This document shows, piece after piece, positions 42,695 to 50,971 of a DNA stretch of 59,761 nucleotides. A program made the translations under genes and the position numbers. This DNA comes from Candidatus Cryosericum septentrionale (GTDB taxonomy: Bacteria; Caldisericota; Caldisericia; Cryosericales; Cryosericaceae). Every line of letters starts with the position of its first letter. Positions within the stretch are counted from its first letter, which is position 1. Below the pieces are notes generated by a model, which was given only the letters and a program-made list of their open reading frames with translations, searched no databases and had not been told where the DNA came from. The DNA lies in NCBI RefSeq assembly GCF_003570995.1, contig NZ_QXIY01000019.1:1-59761 (forward strand), given 5' to 3'.

Positions 42695-43174
42695 ATGGAA
42701 GGTCAACTGTCTTCACTGGTGATCACAAAGGAAGATATCGAAACCATCGACGAACTGTTTTCACAGTACCTCGTGGATTCGCAGGCGAAGGACCTTATCC
42801 TCCTCAACAAGAGCGGCGAGCTCCTAGCGAAGAGTGGTGCTGTCACGCGGGAGTCGGCAGTCGCCGTGTCCGCCTTGGCGGCCGGTGTCTTCTCGGCCAC
42901 GAATGAGTTGGCGAAACTGCTCGGCGAACGTGAGTTTACCCTGACGTTCCACCAGGGCAAAGAGACCAACATCCACATTTCCCTCGTAGACCCCTTGATC
43001 CTGCTCGCCGTCATATTCGACAACAAGGCGCCCATCGGCGCCATCAGGTTTTGGGCCAAGAAGATCTCCGGTTCGATCAAGCCAGTCCTCGAGAAAATGG
43101 CCTCCGGCCCGCGTCAAGAACCTTCGCAGGACCTCAGGAATGGACTGCAGGATGAGATCGACAACCTCTTCTAG
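42695..43174 (+). CDS. roadblock/LC7 domain protein (MglB-like)
   Basis: A 159-residue protein with a roadblock/LC7 fold: LILLNKSGELLAKSGAV, a helix with SALAAGVFSATNELAKLL, then FHQGKETNIHISLVDPLILLAVIFD. MglB of this fold is the GAP and localisation partner of the MglA GTPase. The MglA-like gene follows after 21 bases, so it is probably the cognate regulator. The C-terminal 35 residues are variable and polar. Confidence 0.8.
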   Translation: MEGQLSSLVITKEDIETIDELFSQYLVDSQAKDLILLNKSGELLAKSGAVTRESAVAVSALAAGVFSATNELAKLLGEREFTLTFHQGKETNIHISLVDPLILLAVIFDNKAPIGAIRFWAKKISGSIKPVLEKMASGPRQEPSQDLRNGLQDEIDNLF

Positions 43175-43195
43175 CAAATTGATGCGATCCACCAC

Positions 43196-43764
43196 ATGCC
43201 TCTGATCGACTTCTCCAGGTCTGAGATCACGTTCAAAGTCGTCTACTATGGCCCGGCAATCAGCGACAAGACGACGAACCTCAGCTGGATCTTCGGGACG
43301 ATCCCGGAGAAGGCGAAGGGTCAGTTCACGTCCATCGCGACTGAGACAGAGAGGACGCGCTTCTTTGACTTCCTGCCAGTGGAACTGGGGCCGTCAAGGG
43401 CTTCAAGATCCGCCTGAGCCTTTATACCGTGCCGGGGCAGGAACTGTACAAGCTGACACGCAAGTCTGTGCTCAAATCTGTCGACGGGATCGTCTTCGTC
43501 GCAGACCCGAATCGCGACCGGCAAGAAGACAACGTCAATAACCTTGCCGATATGTTCAAGAATCTCGAAGACTACGAGTTGCCGGATACACCTATCATGT
43601 ATCAGCTGAACAAACGGGACATGCCCGCTATCATGCCGGTCCGTGAGGTTGTCGATGACCTGCAGCTGAAGGGGAAAGCCATCTACCTTGGCATGGCCAG
43701 TAGCGGAGTCTCTGTCATGGAATGCCTCAAAGGAATCACTCCCGAGGTTGTCAGCAAGATCTGA
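43196..43764 (+). pseudogene. MglA-like small GTPase gene with a -1 frameshift
   Basis: Frame one (43196-43417) encodes residues 1-73; family similarity then moves to the -1 frame at the GGGG run at 43387-43390 and continues to 43764. Joined, it is an about 190-residue MglA-type GTPase: TTNLSWIFG, FTSIATETERTRFFDFLP (switch I), GFKIRLSLYTVPGQ (switch II) and NKRD. The P-loop reads GPAISDKTTN; MglA normally has GKTTN, so Asp24 replaces the conserved Gly. Either a one-base sequencing error, a decaying gene, or slippage at GGGG explains the break. Everything beyond the frameshift is well preserved, which argues against old decay. Confidence 0.75.
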
Positions 43765-43829
43765 TGTGTCGCTCATGCCCGAGAGATGGTGGGATGCCGG
43801 GGCTGGCGCTCTGCCCGTTCTGCGTTCGC

Positions 43830-44852
43830 TCAGGCTTCCCCGTTGTCGCCCATGTCCTGCACCCATCCATGGACCAGCCCTGATCGGGACCATGTTCTCA
43901 TGACCCGGTCGCACTCCGCATCGGTGAGTTTCCGCGAGATGCCCAGTACACGGTCAAATGCTTTGTAGGCAGGAAAGTACTGCGTCATGACACTCACGTA
44001 TGTCCGAAGTGACAGCCGGCGGGACACGAAGCCAAAGACCTCTCGAGCCATACCGGCATGGTGTGGGAGAATGAGGTATCGCACGATGAGTCCTCGCGGG
44101 ACATATCTGCCCTGTTCGTCTATGCTGATGTCTCCAACCTGGCGATGCATCTCGATAAGCGCACGTTCAGCGACCTGAACGTAATCAGCGACTCCCGAGA
44201 GTTGCATGGCAACGGCTTCGTCCGTATATCGAAGATCGCCCAGGTAGATGTCCACGATTCCATCCAGAAGAGCCAGCGTCGATGGCTCGTCGTAGCTGCT
44301 CGTGTTGTAGACGATGGGAATATGCAGCCCCTCTTGCCGCGCTGCAAATACTGCTGCGAGCAACTGGGGAACCTGGTGAGAGGGTGTGACAAAGTTGATA
44401 TTGTGGGCTCCCTTCGCCTGGAGCTCGACGAGCGCAGCCGCGAGCTGCCCAACCGACATCTGCGTTCCATGATGCAGTTGACTCAGCGGATAGTTCTGGC
44501 AATAGCAACAATTCAGGTTGCAACCGCTGAGGAAGACCGTACCTGATCCTCGTGTCCCACTGACGGGAGGTTCCTCGCCACGATGCAGATTCCAGACAAA
44601 GACGTTGGCCTTGAGAGCGCCACCGCAGTACCCAGTATCTCCAGCAAGCCGATGGGCTCCGCAACATCGAGGACAAAGATCGCAGGCCACCATGCGGCGA
44701 TACGCGTTCCGGATCCGAGCTCGGAACTCTGCATCCGACAGCCGGAGATACGACCCTTCGACTTCCGCAACCACTTCCGGACTCGTCGCGTCGCCCTGGC
44801 TCGGCACCACGACCGCGCCCAAGCCTAGAGGTCCGTTTTCTGTGCAGTCCAT
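43830..44852 (-). CDS. radical SAM protein, PflA-like (COG1313 type)
   Basis: A 340-residue radical SAM enzyme. The cluster motif CxxxCxxC is in LSGCNLNCCYCQNYP. An upstream Cys set, CDLCPRCCGAHRLAGDTGYC, typical of this uncharacterised group annotated as pyruvate-formate-lyase activating enzyme-like, may hold a second metal. No pfl gene is in the window, so the substrate is unknown. The ATG lies 28 bases inside trmFO; a later GTG start near residue 15 is possible. Confidence 0.85.
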   Translation of the reverse strand: MDCTENGPLGLGAVVVPSQGDATSPEVVAEVEGSYLRLSDAEFRARIRNAYRRMVACDLCPRCCGAHRLAGDTGYCGGALKANVFVWNLHRGEEPPVSGTRGSGTVFLSGCNLNCCYCQNYPLSQLHHGTQMSVGQLAAALVELQAKGAHNINFVTPSHQVPQLLAAVFAARQEGLHIPIVYNTSSYDEPSTLALLDGIVDIYLGDLRYTDEAVAMQLSGVADYVQVAERALIEMHRQVGDISIDEQGRYVPRGLIVRYLILPHHAGMAREVFGFVSRRLSLRTYVSVMTQYFPAYKAFDRVLGISRKLTDAECDRVMRTWSRSGLVHGWVQDMGDNGEA

Positions 44853-46147
44853 ACTCGAACCTGGGCGGCAACTTCCCGGATGTGTTCCAGGGCCACAGCA
44901 GCGAATGCTTCACGGTCGACGGCCTTCTGTTTGGGGCCGGATTCGAGCGGAAGAAGCCCGTAGTTGGCGCTCGTGGGCTGGAAGTCCTCTCTGTCACGCG
45001 TAACGTAGTCGACCAGAAGACCCGTCATCGTCTGGACAGAAAAGACTGGCCGCGGAAAGCCGCGAAGCGAAGCAGCAGCGTTCAGTGCCGCAACGAGTCC
45101 CAGTGCGGTCGACTCCATGTATCCATCGACGCCGCACAATTGCCCCGCTGCCCATATGCGTGGAAACGCTCCCAGTTGGAGGTCTTGAGACAGCACTGAA
45201 GGGCCGCGCAGAAACGCGTTCCGATGAATGAGGCCATACCGCACGTATTCAGCGTTGCGAAGGGCTGGTATCATGCCAAGTACCCGTTGCTGTTCGGCGA
45301 CGGCCAGAGAAGTCTGAAATCCAACCAGGCCAAGGACGGTTCCTTCGCGGTTCTCCTTGCGAAGCTGGATGACGGCGAAGCAGTCTGCAGGTCTCTCCCG
45401 GAGGCCGACGGGGCGCATCGGACCAAATCTGAGAGAGTCGTCGCCCCTTCGCGCAATTTCCTCGACGGGCAGGCACCCCTCAAAGTACTTCTGTTCATCC
45501 GGAGTCTCGGGGAGGTGCTGTCTGGCAGATTGGAGCGCATGCACAAATGCATAGTACTCCTCCCTCGTCAGGGGACAGTTCAGATAGTCGGCGGAATCTC
45601 CCCCTCGGGAGCTCAAGAACGAAGAGTTGCGGTCAACCGAATGAGCCCAGACGGAGGGAGCAACGGCATCGTAGAAAAAGAGATTCTCGCACCCGAGGCG
45701 CTTCCGGAGCTCATGGAGAAAATCCGGACTCGTGAGAGGACCTGTTGCAAGGATGGTTGGAACCGAGGAGTCGAGCTCTCTGTATTCCTCCCTGCGAATG
45801 GAAATGAGCGGATTGCTCTGGATACTCTCGGTCACCAGGGCGCTGAACTGGTTCTTGTCAACCGCGAAGGCTTTGCCTGCAGGAAGACGGCTCGCATCAG
45901 CACACCGCACGATAGCGGAACCCAGGAGTCGAAGTTCGGCTTTGAGAAGGCCCCTCGCGTCCCGCAAGGCGTCAGAGCCAAGGGAATTGCTGCAGACAAG
46001 TTCTCCGAATCGGTCGGTTTCGTGGATATCGGTCTGGTGCGAGGGCCGCATCTCCCATAGCTCCACCGACAGACCGAGACGAGCCAGAGTCAGTGCAGCC
46101 TCACTGCCTGCCAGGCCGCCCCCGATAACACGTATATCAATGTCCAT
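44825..46147 (-). CDS. trmFO: methylenetetrahydrofolate-tRNA-(uracil-5-)-methyltransferase TrmFO
   Basis: TrmFO makes m5U54 in the tRNA T loop using methylene-THF and FADH2. The 440-residue protein has the FAD-binding RVIGGGLAGSEAALTLARLG near the N-terminus, WEMRP, ELVCSNSLGSDAL, and the C-terminal AAGQLCGVDGYMESTALGL. The frame opens further upstream into dprA, but ATG at 46147 gives the canonical MDIDIRVIGGG start one base after the dprA stop. dprA followed by trmFO is the usual Gram-positive order, often with topA. Confidence 0.95.
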   Translation of the reverse strand: MDIDIRVIGGGLAGSEAALTLARLGLSVELWEMRPSHQTDIHETDRFGELVCSNSLGSDALRDARGLLKAELRLLGSAIVRCADASRLPAGKAFAVDKNQFSALVTESIQSNPLISIRREEYRELDSSVPTILATGPLTSPDFLHELRKRLGCENLFFYDAVAPSVWAHSVDRNSSFLSSRGGDSADYLNCPLTREEYYAFVHALQSARQHLPETPDEQKYFEGCLPVEEIARRGDDSLRFGPMRPVGLRERPADCFAVIQLRKENREGTVLGLVGFQTSLAVAEQQRVLGMIPALRNAEYVRYGLIHRNAFLRGPSVLSQDLQLGAFPRIWAAGQLCGVDGYMESTALGLVAALNAAASLRGFPRPVFSVQTMTGLLVDYVTRDREDFQPTSANYGLLPLESGPKQKAVDREAFAAVALEHIREVAAQVRVWTAQKTDL

Positions 46148-46148
46148 G

Positions 46149-47258
46149 CTATAGTGGCTGGACGATAGCGAAACTGTCGGGTCCCCGACGCACCAGGAGG
46201 CCCCGGAGTTCAAGACTGGTCAAAACGCTGAGCACCTGAGGTGCAGTGCAGGCTAGGCGTTCACAGAGCAAATCAACGGAGGTACACCCTGTCTGAATGC
46301 AGCCTACGATCGTCAGTTCCTGCTGCGACAGTGCCTCGGACGGGTGTTCCTCGGGGGCGGCCTTGAACCCCGGGAGTTCATCGAGAACGTCGTGCACAGA
46401 TTGCACCAGTTTGGCACCAGACTTGATCAATGCGTTCGTTCCAACGTGCTGAAGAGCGTAGATGGAACCCGGAATCGCAAAGACCTCACGATTCTGTTCC
46501 AGAGCGAAGTTGGCCGTAATCAGAGATCCGCTCTCCTTCGCAGCTTCTACCACGAGGACACCCAGCGAAAGGCCGGAAATGACACGGTTGCGCTGTGGAA
46601 ATGTATAGACCGTCGGCTGTGTATGAAGATGAAACTCAGAAATGACGGCTCCCCCGCCACTTCCTGCGATGGTCCGCGCAATTGGACCATGAATGGCTGG
46701 GTAGATCTCGTCTACACTGGATCCCAGGACTGCAATCGTTTGGCCCCCTGCGTCAAGACATCCGACGTGGGCTGCCTTGTCAATTCCATAGGCGAGGCCA
46801 CTGACCACCACGAGACCTGCTGCTGCCAGCTGTCCCGCGAGGTCGGAAGCTGCTCTGACACCTTCAGGCGTCGGTTTGCGGCTTCCCACGATGGCAATGC
46901 AGTCCCTGAGCAGAACTGTCGCATTACCGAGAATCTGAAGGAAGAGCGGGGGACGGTAGCATTCGAGGAGGCGACCCGGATAAATCTCCGGTCCGTCGAA
47001 CATCGTAATGAGAGAAGCTCCGAGGCTGTTGAGCTCGGAGATCTCTTTGTCGGCCTTTTCCAGAGCACTGTCCCGTTCAGCCAGCGACAGATGCTTCCCG
47101 CGCGCCGAAGACGACGCAGAAAGCAGTTGGTCGAGCCTCTCCTCTGACGCGGTCTCTAATTCATCCGGCGCCTCAAGCAGGACCGCGAGGTCCCACTTGC
47201 AGACGCCAAGAGGCAGGAGGTCGAGGGCAAGAGCCGCTCGACCAAATAGCGAGATCAT
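46149..47258 (-). CDS. dprA: DNA processing protein DprA
   Basis: DprA binds incoming single-stranded DNA and loads RecA during transformation. The 369-residue protein has an N-terminal SAM-like region, a Rossmann-like core with AIVGSRKPTPEGVRAA, VVSGLAYGIDKAAH, FPQRNRVISGLS and SGSLITANFALEQNREVFAIPG, and a C-terminal winged helix (about 300-369). Full-length and intact. Together with comF it suggests at least part of a natural transformation apparatus. Confidence 0.96.
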   Translation of the reverse strand: MISLFGRAALALDLLPLGVCKWDLAVLLEAPDELETASEERLDQLLSASSSARGKHLSLAERDSALEKADKEISELNSLGASLITMFDGPEIYPGRLLECYRPPLFLQILGNATVLLRDCIAIVGSRKPTPEGVRAASDLAGQLAAAGLVVVSGLAYGIDKAAHVGCLDAGGQTIAVLGSSVDEIYPAIHGPIARTIAGSGGGAVISEFHLHTQPTVYTFPQRNRVISGLSLGVLVVEAAKESGSLITANFALEQNREVFAIPGSIYALQHVGTNALIKSGAKLVQSVHDVLDELPGFKAAPEEHPSEALSQQELTIVGCIQTGCTSVDLLCERLACTAPQVLSVLTSLELRGLLVRRGPDSFAIVQPL

Positions 47259-47265
47259 GAAAGGA

Positions 47266-47625
47266 CTAGGCAGTCAGCTGCTTCTTCGCCTCAGCGACGA
47301 GGGTGGCAAACGTTTCCTTGTCATGAACAGCCATGTCGGCCAGAACCTTGCGGTCGAGCTTTACACCGGCCTTCTTCAGGCTTCCCACAAACTTGGAGTA
47401 CGTGATGCCATTAGAGCGACACAGTGCATTGATACGCACAATCCAGAGTGCTCTATACTCGCGCTTCTTTTCCTTGCGGTTGAAATAGGCATGACGCTCA
47501 GCCTGCTGAACAGCCTCCCGTGCAGCCCTGTACCGGATAGAGCGTGCGCCGACATAGCCCTTGCTGAGCTTCAGTATCTTCTTGTGCCTTCTGCGGATCG
47601 AGCTTCCACCTTTAACTCTCGACAT
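47266..47625 (-). CDS. rplT: 50S ribosomal protein L20
   Basis: A 119-residue L20: a basic N-terminal tail (RVKGGSSIRRRHKKILKL), then RAAREAVQQAERHAYFNRKEKK and LWIVRINALCRSNGITYSKF. It is the last gene of the infC-rpmI-rplT operon, whose expression L20 represses in several bacteria. Confidence 0.97.
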   Translation of the reverse strand: MSRVKGGSSIRRRHKKILKLSKGYVGARSIRYRAAREAVQQAERHAYFNRKEKKREYRALWIVRINALCRSNGITYSKFVGSLKKAGVKLDRKVLADMAVHDKETFATLVAEAKKQLTA

Positions 47626-47637
47626 CGTGAGCCTCCA

Positions 47638-47859
47638 TTAACCCTTGAGATACGGCACAAGTCTCTTCATGTTGCGAGCATCTGCACCCTGAAGAACACG
47701 CTTCTTCAGCATCAGTTTCTTCTTCCGCATGGACTTCTTGCCAAGCTTGTGGCCATGGTTGGCGCCATACGCCATGATCTTGCCGGTACCGGTTATCTTG
47801 AACCTCTTGGCGGCTCCCCTGCATGTCCTGATCTTGGTCACTTTGTTTTTGATAGCCAT
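47638..47859 (-). CDS. rpmI: 50S ribosomal protein L35
   Basis: A 73-residue, very basic protein matching L35: RGAAKRFKITGTGKI, then GHKLGKKSMRKKKLMLKK. It is 3 bases from infC and 12 bases before rplT. Slightly longer at the N-terminus than the usual 65 residues. Confidence 0.96.
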   Translation of the reverse strand: MAIKNKVTKIRTCRGAAKRFKITGTGKIMAYGANHGHKLGKKSMRKKKLMLKKRVLQGADARNMKRLVPYLKG

Positions 47860-47862
47860 GTC

Positions 47863-48414
47863 CTACTCCTTTCCAGGTCCTTTCATCTTGGCGAGCACTT
47901 CTTTGGATGGCTCCATCATCATTGACATATTGCGGCCCTGCATCTTGGGTTCCTGAGTGACTGTTCCATAGTCGGCAAGATCAGCAGCGACCCTCTTGAG
48001 CAGCGCACGCCCCTGATCGGGAAAAGCCATCTCACGACCGCGGAACATGATCGTCACGCGAACACGGTTTCCGTCGGACAGGAACTCCTTGAGATGCTGA
48101 TTCTTCACGGTCAGATCACCAACGTCGATGCGCAGTCGGTACTTCATCTCTTTCATCTCGACTGTGACCTGTTTCTTCTTGGCTTCCTTCTGCCGCTTCA
48201 TCTGCTCGTACTGGTACTTTCCCAGGTCCATGATCTTGCAAACGGGTGGAGTGGCGTTGGGCGCCACGACGATCAGGTCGAGCCCCTTCGAGTACGCAAG
48301 TTCAAGAGCTGCTTCGGACGTCAACAGGCCCAGCTGGCCATTGTTGTCGTCAATGACGCGGACTTCCTTCCAGCGCACTCTCTCGTTGTAAATCAGATCT
48401 GAATCCCTATTGAT
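47863..48414 (-). CDS. infC: translation initiation factor IF-3, apparent AUC start
   Basis: IF3 prevents premature 50S joining and proofreads initiation. The 183-residue protein has the N-domain (INRDSDLIYNERVRWKEVRVID), a linker helix of Lys/Gln, and the C-domain (VGDLTVKNQHLKEFLSDGNRVRVTIMFRGREM). No ATG, GTG or TTG gives a normal N-terminus: TTTTGGAGG lies 6 bases before an ATC codon at 48414-48412, exactly where AUU/AUC starts occur in infC of other bacteria. This supports IF3 autoregulation through a discriminated start codon. Confidence 0.93.
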   Translation of the reverse strand: MNRDSDLIYNERVRWKEVRVIDDNNGQLGLLTSEAALELAYSKGLDLIVVAPNATPPVCKIMDLGKYQYEQMKRQKEAKKKQVTVEMKEMKYRLRIDVGDLTVKNQHLKEFLSDGNRVRVTIMFRGREMAFPDQGRALLKRVAADLADYGTVTQEPKMQGRNMSMMMEPSKEVLAKMKGPGKE

Positions 48415-48425
48415 TCCACACCTCC

Positions 48426-48460
48426 AAAAGAAAAATGGCGGCCGCTGCAAAACGGCCGCC
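48426..48460 (-). terminator. intrinsic terminator / attenuator in the infC leader
   Basis: On the minus strand GGCGGCCG and CGGCCGCC form a perfect 8-bp GC stem (48437-48460) with loop TTTTGCAG, followed by ATTTTTCTTTT, immediately before the infC GGAGG. A terminator inside the leader, about 110 bases after the promoter, points to attenuation, for instance by L20. Confidence 0.75.
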
Positions 48461-48571
48461 ATATAGTTGAACTAGCACATTGGCGAACTCAAGAACCTCT
48501 TTGCTTAAAGCTGGAGGTAGAAGCCTTACCGGCTTCGTTTTACAGTGGCTCTACTCTTTCGAGCCTTCACG
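48461..48571 (-). promoter_or_regulatory. structured infC-rpmI-rplT leader
   Basis: Between the promoter and the terminator the minus-strand RNA can form GGCTC/GAGCC (about 48549-48567) and GAAGCC/GGCTTC (about 48522-48538) hairpins. The arrangement resembles ribosomal-protein leader regulators such as the L20 leader, but an Rfam match could not be tested. Confidence 0.45.
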
Positions 48572-48599
48572 AGTATAGCAACAATTCCTGGCAACGCAA
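48572..48599 (-). promoter_or_regulatory. promoter for infC-rpmI-rplT
   Basis: TTGCGT (48594-48599) and TATACT (48572-48577) on the minus strand, 16 bases apart, lie between the sulfur island and the infC leader. Confidence 0.55.
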
Positions 48600-48639
48600 C
48601 CGCTGTACCTTGGAAAAAGAGTGATGCTTAACCCTTCTC

Positions 48640-48918
48640 TTATGAGATCACCTTGTCGTTTTGTTCGAGAAGCTCCACCCAGCCATTGTAATCCACAAGT
48701 GGAATGGACGAGTCGGCTTCAGAGAATCCCCTTGCAAGAAAATCCTCTTTCAGAGCAACGAGCTTTACGCCTTGTGTGACCTTCGACTCCAAGTCTTTAT
48801 CCATTGCGAACAGTACCCCATCCTGGACAAGGAGTATGGTATCTGACGGAAGTGCAACTTTTAGAAGCCTGTTTGAAATCCCATTCTCTGGGCTCTTCTT
48901 CACGACGATCAGTGTCAT
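48640..48918 (-). CDS. DsrH/TusB-like sulfur relay protein
   Basis: A 92-residue protein with the DsrH/TusB pattern: TLIVVKKSP at the N-terminus, then DTILLVQDGVLFAM, and a C-terminal VDYNGWVELLEQNDKVIS. TusB forms the hexameric TusBCD complex with TusC and TusD. It is the third of three consecutive DsrEFH-type genes. Base and codon use is more AT-rich than in the flanking ribosomal genes. The usual DsrH cysteine is not apparent. Confidence 0.78.
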   Translation of the reverse strand: MTLIVVKKSPENGISNRLLKVALPSDTILLVQDGVLFAMDKDLESKVTQGVKLVALKEDFLARGFSEADSSIPLVDYNGWVELLEQNDKVIS

Positions 48919-48927
48919 ACACTCCTC

Positions 48928-49287
48928 CTAAAAAAACACAACTTTGTCGAATGCGTGCATGAAGTCAGGAAGCTCGCTCTCGCTTATCCTGGTCACATTC
49001 CAGCTTGGCTCTATTCCATCCTCAGCAATCGCAAATCTTTCCAAGTCTTCATTCACTGCGACAACTTTTGTCTTGTATCTTGCAATGTATTTGAATGTTA
49101 TCGATAAAGGTAGACAGCCAAGTTGCTCTGGCTTGCAGTTGGCACGTACTGCAAGAACTGCCTCCCCCATAAACAGGACCACCGGTTCCAGCTCTTCCCC
49201 ATACATGCCAAATGCACTGCGGAACGTCTCGTTGATCCAGATGCTTCCTGCAGGGGATTGATAGGCTACAAACAGGACGCTTTTCAT
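48928..49287 (-). CDS. DsrF/TusC-like sulfur relay protein
   Basis: A 119-residue DsrE-fold protein: KSVLFVAYQSPAGSIWINETF fits the DsrF/TusC pattern (VLFV..PP..S....E..R.A), followed by YGEELEPVVLFMGEAVLAV. It would form the TusBCD/DsrEFH complex with its neighbours (9-10 base spacing on both sides). DsrF proteins lack the sulfur-carrying Cys of DsrE. Confidence 0.78.
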   Translation of the reverse strand: MKSVLFVAYQSPAGSIWINETFRSAFGMYGEELEPVVLFMGEAVLAVRANCKPEQLGCLPLSITFKYIARYKTKVVAVNEDLERFAIAEDGIEPSWNVTRISESELPDFMHAFDKVVFF

Positions 49288-49297
49288 CGTGAGCCTC

Positions 49298-49651
49298 CTA
49301 TGGCATCAGGCTAACATAACGGTCTGACGTAAAGACAAGAGAAGCCATTTCCGGAACACCTGAAAACACACTGCCGTCGACATTTGTTCCCTGAGTGAGT
49401 CCTCTATATTCTGCACATAGCCCACAGATATTCATGGCAACGCCCTTTGAGGCAAGCTCTTGGATCTTTACAGGGATGTTCCTATCAATTCTCATGGGCT
49501 TTACCTGCTTATTGGCTGCAAGCACAGAATCAGCAAAGAGAAAGATTGACACCTTGTGTCCCTTCTTCAGGCATGCATCCGCTAAATGCATAGCAGTGTC
49601 CATATCCTCGTTTGTATATGGAGGGACATTGACTTGAATTGTAATGTTCAT
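49298..49651 (-). CDS. DsrE/TusD-like sulfur carrier
   Basis: A 117-residue DsrE-family protein: ITIQVNVPPYTNEDMDTAMHLADACLKKGH, then VSIFLFADSV, with the likely persulfide-carrying Cys in MNICGLCAEYRGL (about C76-C79). In TusD/DsrE this Cys receives sulfur from TusA. Its start and the transporter stop share one base. Together with DsrF and DsrH it forms the relay trio; no TusE/DsrC acceptor is in the window. Confidence 0.82.
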   Translation of the reverse strand: MNITIQVNVPPYTNEDMDTAMHLADACLKKGHKVSIFLFADSVLAANKQVKPMRIDRNIPVKIQELASKGVAMNICGLCAEYRGLTQGTNVDGSVFSGVPEMASLVFTSDRYVSLMP

Positions 49652-50682
49652 TACGACCTCTTGGATCTCTGTCGTTCAAACAGCCACCAGTACATGAACC
49701 AGTTACCGAGGACAAAGAAGATTGTCGCCACAATTGAGCTGATCGCCAAATGTGGGAGACCAGACAAGATATGCCCAATATTGCAGCCCCCGGCCACTCC
49801 TGCCCCAAATCCCATAAAGATGCCGCCCAGTGCTACTTTTGCGAATGTTTTCGGATCTTTTGGCAGTCTCAACTTAAATTCCTTAGAGAGAAGTGCAGCA
49901 ATAAAGGAACCAATAATTATTCCAAAGACGAGCATTCCAATCCAGTTGTATGGAACTGGCTTCGTCGGATCAAGAGACCCAGTGGTGGCTCTCAAGAGGT
50001 TGATCCATCCTCCTGTAATTCCAAGTGCATACGTCTTCTGCGAGAGATAGCCAATAATACCGATTACACCAACAGCAACACCACCCCACACCCAGTTAAG
50101 ACCGCTCACTTTTCTTTCTGTCGTCTTCGTAAAAAGGATAACGGCGAGAAGAATCACTGCAGATATGATGGCAATGATCCATGGATTGATATTGAGCCAA
50201 CTCGCAATGGTGAGATTTACTGCTCCATTGTTTGCCGAATAAACTCCGCCCGGGTTATTAGTCGTTGTAATTGCAGTTCCGAACCACTTATTCACGAAGG
50301 AAAGGGCACCACCCCTTACTGCTGCGGCAGTGACTCCGAAGAAGACGGCTGCGACAAGAGCGGTTACATACCCTTCACCAATTCTGTAAGTAATACCACT
50401 CGCGCACCCTCCCGCAAGAACCATCCCCATACCAAAGAAAAAGCCTCCGACAATCTGTGCGGCTGGAATAAACGCTATTGGACTTAACTTGATCCAGCCG
50501 AACTGTGCGGCAGCCTGGAACCCAATGGTTTCGATGAGAATTCCGACAAGAGCCATTTTCATCAGATAATTATCGTGGGAGAATTTTACATCTCTGATAG
50601 CAGAGTTAAAACACAGTCTCGATCTCTGCAGGACAACACCAAAGACAATACCAACCAAAAGACCTTGGATTATAGCGCTCAC
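49651..50682 (-). CDS. YeeE/YedE family transporter (TsuA, thiosulfate uptake-like)
   Basis: A 343-residue membrane protein with about nine to ten helices. Conserved Cys motifs of the thiosulfate transporter TsuA are visible: SRLCFN near the N-terminus, LAGGCASGITYRIGEG in the middle, and AGGCNIGHILSG near the end. TsuA relays thiosulfate through such cysteines. It is followed 28 bases away by tusA, and TsuA and TusA-like proteins are commonly linked. The start is GTG behind AGGAG. Lower GC than the surroundings is evident. Confidence 0.88.
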   Translation of the reverse strand: MSAIIQGLLVGIVFGVVLQRSRLCFNSAIRDVKFSHDNYLMKMALVGILIETIGFQAAAQFGWIKLSPIAFIPAAQIVGGFFFGMGMVLAGGCASGITYRIGEGYVTALVAAVFFGVTAAAVRGGALSFVNKWFGTAITTTNNPGGVYSANNGAVNLTIASWLNINPWIIAIISAVILLAVILFTKTTERKVSGLNWVWGGVAVGVIGIIGYLSQKTYALGITGGWINLLRATTGSLDPTKPVPYNWIGMLVFGIIIGSFIAALLSKEFKLRLPKDPKTFAKVALGGIFMGFGAGVAGGCNIGHILSGLPHLAISSIVATIFFVLGNWFMYWWLFERQRSKRS

Positions 50683-50710
50683 TTTTGTCTCCTAACGCTT
50701 ATGAGGTGTA

Positions 50711-50947
50711 TTACAGTTTCTTGATGGTAATCTTCCACTCACTTGGCCCACTTTCCTCGATCGAGAGAACTTCTCCGCCTGCCGCTTTTACACTTACAGG
50801 AATTCTCTCTTTGGAGAGTGCGTAATCAATCAACACCTCAAGGGTTTCCCCGGACTTCATTTCCTTTACTTTCCGCCGTGTCTCCACATCTGGAATTGGA
50901 CAAACTTCGCCACGCTCGTCGAGCGTGTAATCTACCTTGGATGCCAT
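50711..50947 (-). CDS. TusA-family sulfurtransferase
   Basis: A 78-residue SirA/TusA protein with the CPxP-type motif: GEVCPIPDVETRRKVKEM, Cys16 carrying persulfide. TusA accepts sulfur from cysteine desulfurase or thiosulfate-derived sulfane and passes it to DsrE/TusD. It is the first gene of the sulfur run, behind a GGGGGG ribosome binding site, a hairpin, and a good promoter. Confidence 0.92.
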   Translation of the reverse strand: MASKVDYTLDERGEVCPIPDVETRRKVKEMKSGETLEVLIDYALSKERIPVSVKAAGGEVLSIEESGPSEWKITIKKL

Positions 50948-50971
50948 TTTCGTTACCCCCCCTGGTTTTAT

